Positions 41,667 to 45,136 of a DNA stretch of 45,136 bases are shown one piece after another. The stretch spans positions 1 to 45,136 of the forward strand of contig VGWI01000013.1 of the NCBI GenBank assembly GCA_016873655.1, given 5' to 3'. The translations under genes and the position numbers were made by a program. This DNA is from Lentisphaerota bacterium. Its GTDB lineage: Bacteria > Verrucomicrobiota > Kiritimatiellia > UBA8416 > VGWI01. The stretch's first letter is position 1, and every line of letters begins with the position of its first letter. The notes beneath the pieces were generated by a model. The model did not search any database. It was given only the letters and a program-made list of their open reading frames with translations, and had not been told where the DNA came from.

Positions 41667-43817
41667 ATGCCCGGCAATCCGAATGTGCTCTTCAGATTGC
41701 AGAGTGCGCGCAGCAGGGCGCATCTCTGGTTCGGCGTCTGGATACTGATAGTCCTGTCCGCGTACCGCCTGACCACCGAACTGGCCGATCCTTTCCGCCG
41801 TTTCCTTGAGCAGCAGTTCTACATTCCGCTTGCGGACTTGATCGTGAACGTCCTTTTCTTCTGGCTGCTCATCCTGCTCTGGCTTGCCTACAGGCAGTGG
41901 TCTGCGGCGGTGTTCCGTGAGCGCGAGCTCGAAGCCGTGATAGGCAGCATCAGCCCGGACGTGCTTCTCGTTGTGTCGCCCGACCGCACTATGCAGATGT
42001 GCAACGCGACCGTTGAGGCGATGTTCGGGTACAAGCCCGATGAAGTGGTTGGGCGCAAGACGGACCTGCTCTATTTCGACCGCCGTTTGACGGGAAGAAA
42101 ACACGAGCTCTTCACGTATCTTGAAAGGGTGGGGTTTCATCTCGGCACCGCGACGGGCCGCCGCCGCGACGGGCGCACTTTCCCGGTGGAGATAATAACC
42201 GGTGCGATCCGAGACCAGGGCGGCGCCGTCGTCCTGATCCGCGACATCACCGAGCGCATGGAAGCCGAGCACGCCCTGCGCGGCAGCGAGCGGCGGTTCC
42301 GCCTCTTTATGCAGCACCTTCCCGCCTGCGTGTTCATACGCGACAAGGCTGGCAGGTTCGTCTACGTGAACCAGCATTTCGCCAGTACGCTCGGCGTTGA
42401 CGAGCTGTCGGTCGTCGGCAGGGCCGACTCCGAGATACTTCCCCCTGAGATGACCTCCAGCCTCAGGGAGGATGACAAGAATCTTGAAGTGGGCGCGGGG
42501 ATTCTCCGCCGCGTGGAAGAGGTGACGATCCGTGGGTCGAAGCGATTTTTCGACACGTACCGTTTCGCGCTCCCGGACGAGAAAGACGAGTTCCTCCTCG
42601 CCGGGATATGCATGGACGTGACAGAGCAGCGGCAGGCTGAGGAGGACAGGACGCGCATGCAGGAGCAGATGCTGCAGACGCAGAAGCTGGAAAGCCTTGG
42701 GCTTCTCGGCGGAGGGATCGCGCATGATTTCAACAACCTGCTTGCGGGGATACTTGGCTACGCCGACCTTGCGATGGCGGAAATGCCCGCTTCGTCGCCA
42801 GCCTACGCCAGTATTCGTGAGGTGGTGTCCAGTTCCAAGCGAGCGGCGGAACTGTGCGGGCAGTTGCTGGCATATTCCGGGCAGGGCAACCTGACCCTGG
42901 AGGTTCTGAGCCTTTCGCGGCTCGTGGATGACATGCGGCAACTTCTGGAGATATCGGTAACGAAGAAGGCCTCGCTCGTTCTGGACCTTGCAGAGCCGCT
43001 GGTTTCGACGGAGTGCGATGCCACCCAGATGCGGCAGGTGCTGATGAACCTGGTCGTGAACGCGTCCGAGGCCCTGGATGAGAAACCGGGGATTGTGCGT
43101 GTTGTCACTTCCGAGGCGTATTGCACGCGCGAAACGCTCGGGCTCACAGTGCTCGGCGAGGACCTGCCGGAAGGGCGTTATGTCTCCATGTCAGTGCGCG
43201 ACACGGGGTGCGGCATGGCGGAGGAGACAAAGGCGCGGATGTTCGATCCGTTTTTCAGCACGAAGTTCGCCGGGCGCGGACTCGGGATGGCCGCCGTGCT
43301 GGGCATAGTGCGCGGGCATGGCGGGGCGATCAAGGTGGATACGGAACTCGGCAAGGGCACGACGGTGACGGTCTTCCTCCCGGTCTCCGCCAAGCCGCTG
43401 GCCGAAAAGGCGAACCACGACGCTGTTTCGCGCGAGGAATGGAAGGGGGAAGGAACCGCGCTCGTTGTCGATGACGAGCCGGTTGTCAGGTCGCTTGCGG
43501 TGAACATGTTCAAGAAGATGGGATTCGCGACCAAGAGCGCGGTCAACGGCGCGGAAGCGCTGAAGATGCTGAAAGACGACAGGGACGTCTCCGTCGTGCT
43601 GCTGGACATGACGATGCCTGTGTACGGCGGAGCCGAGACTTACGAATCGATCCGGAGTTCGGGGAGCAAGGTGCCGATCATCTTTTCGAGCGGCTACAAC
43701 AAGGCCGAAGAGGTGGATGCCCTGAAAGACCCTCTGGCGGCTTTTATCAGGAAGCCGTACAGCTACTCGTCGTTCCGGGCGGCGGTGCAGGAGATGCTTG
43801 CCTCGTGTGAAGGCTGA
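41667..43817 (+). CDS. membrane hybrid sensor histidine kinase (2 TM-PAS-PAS-HisKA-HATPase-REC)
   Basis: 716 residues. Two membrane helices (about 20-33 and 58-76), PAS1 (about 85-200), PAS2 (about 210-325), then HisKA with His353 in GGGIAHDFNNLL, an ATPase domain (N-box NLVVNASEAL, DTGCGMA, GRGLGMAAV) and a receiver (VVDDE; Asp647 in LLDMTMP). The start at 41667 has a perfect AAGGAGG five bases upstream; the longer open frame to 41613 lacks one. It follows the TIR-SUMF1 gene by 82 nt with a possible own promoter, and converges on the last MFS gene with a 24-nt gap. No adjacent regulator. Confidence 0.89.
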   Translation: MPGNPNVLFRLQSARSRAHLWFGVWILIVLSAYRLTTELADPFRRFLEQQFYIPLADLIVNVLFFWLLILLWLAYRQWSAAVFRERELEAVIGSISPDVLLVVSPDRTMQMCNATVEAMFGYKPDEVVGRKTDLLYFDRRLTGRKHELFTYLERVGFHLGTATGRRRDGRTFPVEIITGAIRDQGGAVVLIRDITERMEAEHALRGSERRFRLFMQHLPACVFIRDKAGRFVYVNQHFASTLGVDELSVVGRADSEILPPEMTSSLREDDKNLEVGAGILRRVEEVTIRGSKRFFDTYRFALPDEKDEFLLAGICMDVTEQRQAEEDRTRMQEQMLQTQKLESLGLLGGGIAHDFNNLLAGILGYADLAMAEMPASSPAYASIREVVSSSKRAAELCGQLLAYSGQGNLTLEVLSLSRLVDDMRQLLEISVTKKASLVLDLAEPLVSTECDATQMRQVLMNLVVNASEALDEKPGIVRVVTSEAYCTRETLGLTVLGEDLPEGRYVSMSVRDTGCGMAEETKARMFDPFFSTKFAGRGLGMAAVLGIVRGHGGAIKVDTELGKGTTVTVFLPVSAKPLAEKANHDAVSREEWKGEGTALVVDDEPVVRSLAVNMFKKMGFATKSAVNGAEALKMLKDDRDVSVVLLDMTMPVYGGAETYESIRSSGSKVPIIFSSGYNKAEEVDALKDPLAAFIRKPYSYSSFRAAVQEMLASCEG

Positions 43818-43841
43818 AGCGGTCCGGCCTGCTGAGTGAGC

Positions 43842-45110
43842 TCAGCCCGATACGCCGCGAGGCGGCGTGATGGGGAACTGTCCGTCGGCGGGCGGCCGGG
43901 CGTCTCCGCGCAGGGCGTCGCGGGCCAGTACCAGCGCCAGCCCGCCTGCCGTCACCACCCCCGCGGTTAGCCAGTAGATGTTCTGAATGCCCACGCCGGA
44001 CCTGTACAGCCACAGTCCGACCAGGGGCCCGGCAAGTCCACGCACTCCCATGAAGAGGTAGTGCAATCCAACGTAGACCGGAACACGCCCGGACGGCGCC
44101 ATCTGCAGCACCATCAGCGAAGCCGACATTTCCATGCCAGCGATTATGAAGCGGAATGCGCCTTCCCCGGCCACGACGCACAGCACCGGGTCCGGATGGC
44201 GGAACGCGAGCGCCCAGATGGCCGGCTTGACCGCTTTCAGGAACATGCAGAGAATGACGATGTTCAGGGTCGGAACCTTCGTCATGCGCCATCCCCAGAA
44301 GAGAAATCCGGCTATGCCGCACACGGGCCCGACAAGGCCGGTTGCCATTCCCACCTGGGTGTAGCGCAGGTTCAGGATATCCGAGAAGTATATCGGAGTT
44401 ACCGGCATCAGCAGTTTTTCGCCGAAAGTGCCGATGAAGAAGATCAGCATGAATAGCCGGAATCGCCGGTCCACGGCGAGAACCCGCAGTTCGGTGAGCA
44501 CGTTGATCCGGGTATGCCTGACGAATCCCTCAAGAAACCTGCGCGGCAGGTTCGAGAGCGGGAGGACCAACAGGATCGCGAGCAGGCCGGCGGCCGGGAA
44601 GGCCCAGCGGTATGAGTCCGGCGACCGGTCGAGCAGTTTGCCGGTGAACCATGCGACGGGCAGTGAGACGGCGATGTTGATGATGCGGACCCACTTGAAC
44701 AGCGCCGGGCGCACCGAGACGCGGATGTGTGCGCGGGTCAGCGACTCGTAGAGCGGCTTGGTGGCGCCGTCAACCGCGCTGGACCATACAAGGAACCCTA
44801 CGAAAAGCGCCGGCTGCGAGATCCAGAAGAAGAACAGGAAAGGTATCCGGATGAGCATCCGGGCGACGGCAAGCAGTGTTCCCCAGCGGTACAGGTAGAC
44901 GAGGCGCGAGGCCGGCACGGCGAACAGGAACCCGATGAACGGGGCCATGGAGAGAACCGTGAGCAGTTCCGCGTTCGCGCCGAGCCGCCGGGCGAGGACG
45001 CCGGCAAACGGTTGGACCGCGCCCGCCAGCAGGCCTGTTCCCAGCGCGTCGGCGAGCGACGCAACGAAGGAATCGCGGCTCAGCGAAGGGACTCTCCAGA
45101 GTACCCTCAT
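43842..45110 (-). CDS. MFS-type transporter, substrate unknown
   Basis: 422 residues with about twelve hydrophobic helices in two halves split by a basic loop (NLPRRFLEGFVRHTR, about 195-210). The MFS loop motif between helices 2 and 3 is only weakly kept (PASRLVYLYRWGTLL), so the subgroup is divergent. The gene starts near the window edge; ATG 45110 lacks a good ribosome site within the visible 26 nt. I do not recognise its substrate class. It is a different protein from the MFS at 22192, which keeps the canonical loop. Confidence 0.8.
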   Translation of the reverse strand: MRVLWRVPSLSRDSFVASLADALGTGLLAGAVQPFAGVLARRLGANAELLTVLSMAPFIGFLFAVPASRLVYLYRWGTLLAVARMLIRIPFLFFFWISQPALFVGFLVWSSAVDGATKPLYESLTRAHIRVSVRPALFKWVRIINIAVSLPVAWFTGKLLDRSPDSYRWAFPAAGLLAILLVLPLSNLPRRFLEGFVRHTRINVLTELRVLAVDRRFRLFMLIFFIGTFGEKLLMPVTPIYFSDILNLRYTQVGMATGLVGPVCGIAGFLFWGWRMTKVPTLNIVILCMFLKAVKPAIWALAFRHPDPVLCVVAGEGAFRFIIAGMEMSASLMVLQMAPSGRVPVYVGLHYLFMGVRGLAGPLVGLWLYRSGVGIQNIYWLTAGVVTAGGLALVLARDALRGDARPPADGQFPITPPRGVSG

Positions 45111-45136
45111 CTTGGGAGGAACGGAAGCTGTCTGCT

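Overview
The window is a GC-rich, gene-dense stretch of bacterial chromosome carrying about 37 protein genes. I see no rRNA, tRNA, CRISPR array, phage module or intact insertion sequence. The gene content suggests a Gram-negative bacterium of the PVC superphylum (Lentisphaerota, Kiritimatiellota or relatives). The pointers are an SHD1-like domain joined to a DUF2271-like domain, sulfatase remnants, a TIR protein with a SUMF1 (formylglycine-enzyme-like) domain, a PQQ-type beta-propeller, a short secretin-domain protein and several hybrid PAS/GAF histidine kinases. The phylum is an inference; no marker gene here settles it.

Layout. (1) 1-5794, minus strand: an operon of an MBOAT O-acyltransferase, an SGNH-type partner, a sulfotransferase-like protein and two oligopeptide-type ABC ATPases. 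It looks like surface-polymer modification fused to an uptake module. (2) 5955-11347: a lipoprotein-like protein, a 1025-residue hybrid sensor kinase and a methyltransferase. (3) 11482-12639: a short secretin-domain protein and a sulfatase relic. (4) 12717-17009: a tight cassette of a mannitol-dehydrogenase-family enzyme, a PfkB kinase, an L-sorbose-1-phosphate-reductase-like enzyme and an isochorismatase-family hydrolase. (5) 17044-23556: a truncated sulfatase start followed by a PanE-like reductase, Fhs, FolD, a stand-alone AICAR transformylase and an MFS transporter. Fhs makes 10-formyl-THF, FolD interconverts it and the transformylase consumes it, so three consecutive genes make one metabolic unit. 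(6) 23801-26706: a NERD nuclease-domain protein, then ATP synthase a, c, b and delta subunits. The operon stops there, without alpha, gamma, beta or epsilon. (7) 26800-33499: a second hybrid kinase, a PDZ protein, an SHD1/DUF2271-like protein, a tiny membrane protein, a CDF metal exporter, an AT-richer non-coding patch and a kinase with a Cys-rich PAS domain. (8) 33545-39906: a GT39/83-type glycosyltransferase, trmB with an orphan sigma-region-2-like protein, two more glycosyltransferases and a PQQ-like propeller. (9) 40145-45110: a TIR-TM-SUMF1 protein, a third hybrid kinase and an MFS protein.

Genes inside operons are often joined by 4-bp ATGA or GTGA overlaps. Several promoters can be read by eye as a TTGnnn-type -35, 17-18 bp, then a TAnnnT-type -10. 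At atpB, the NERD gene, the GT39-type gene and the polyol dehydrogenase gene the -10 box lies only 6-9 nt before the start codon, which predicts leaderless mRNAs.

Function calls rest on motifs read from translated sequence. No database search was possible.
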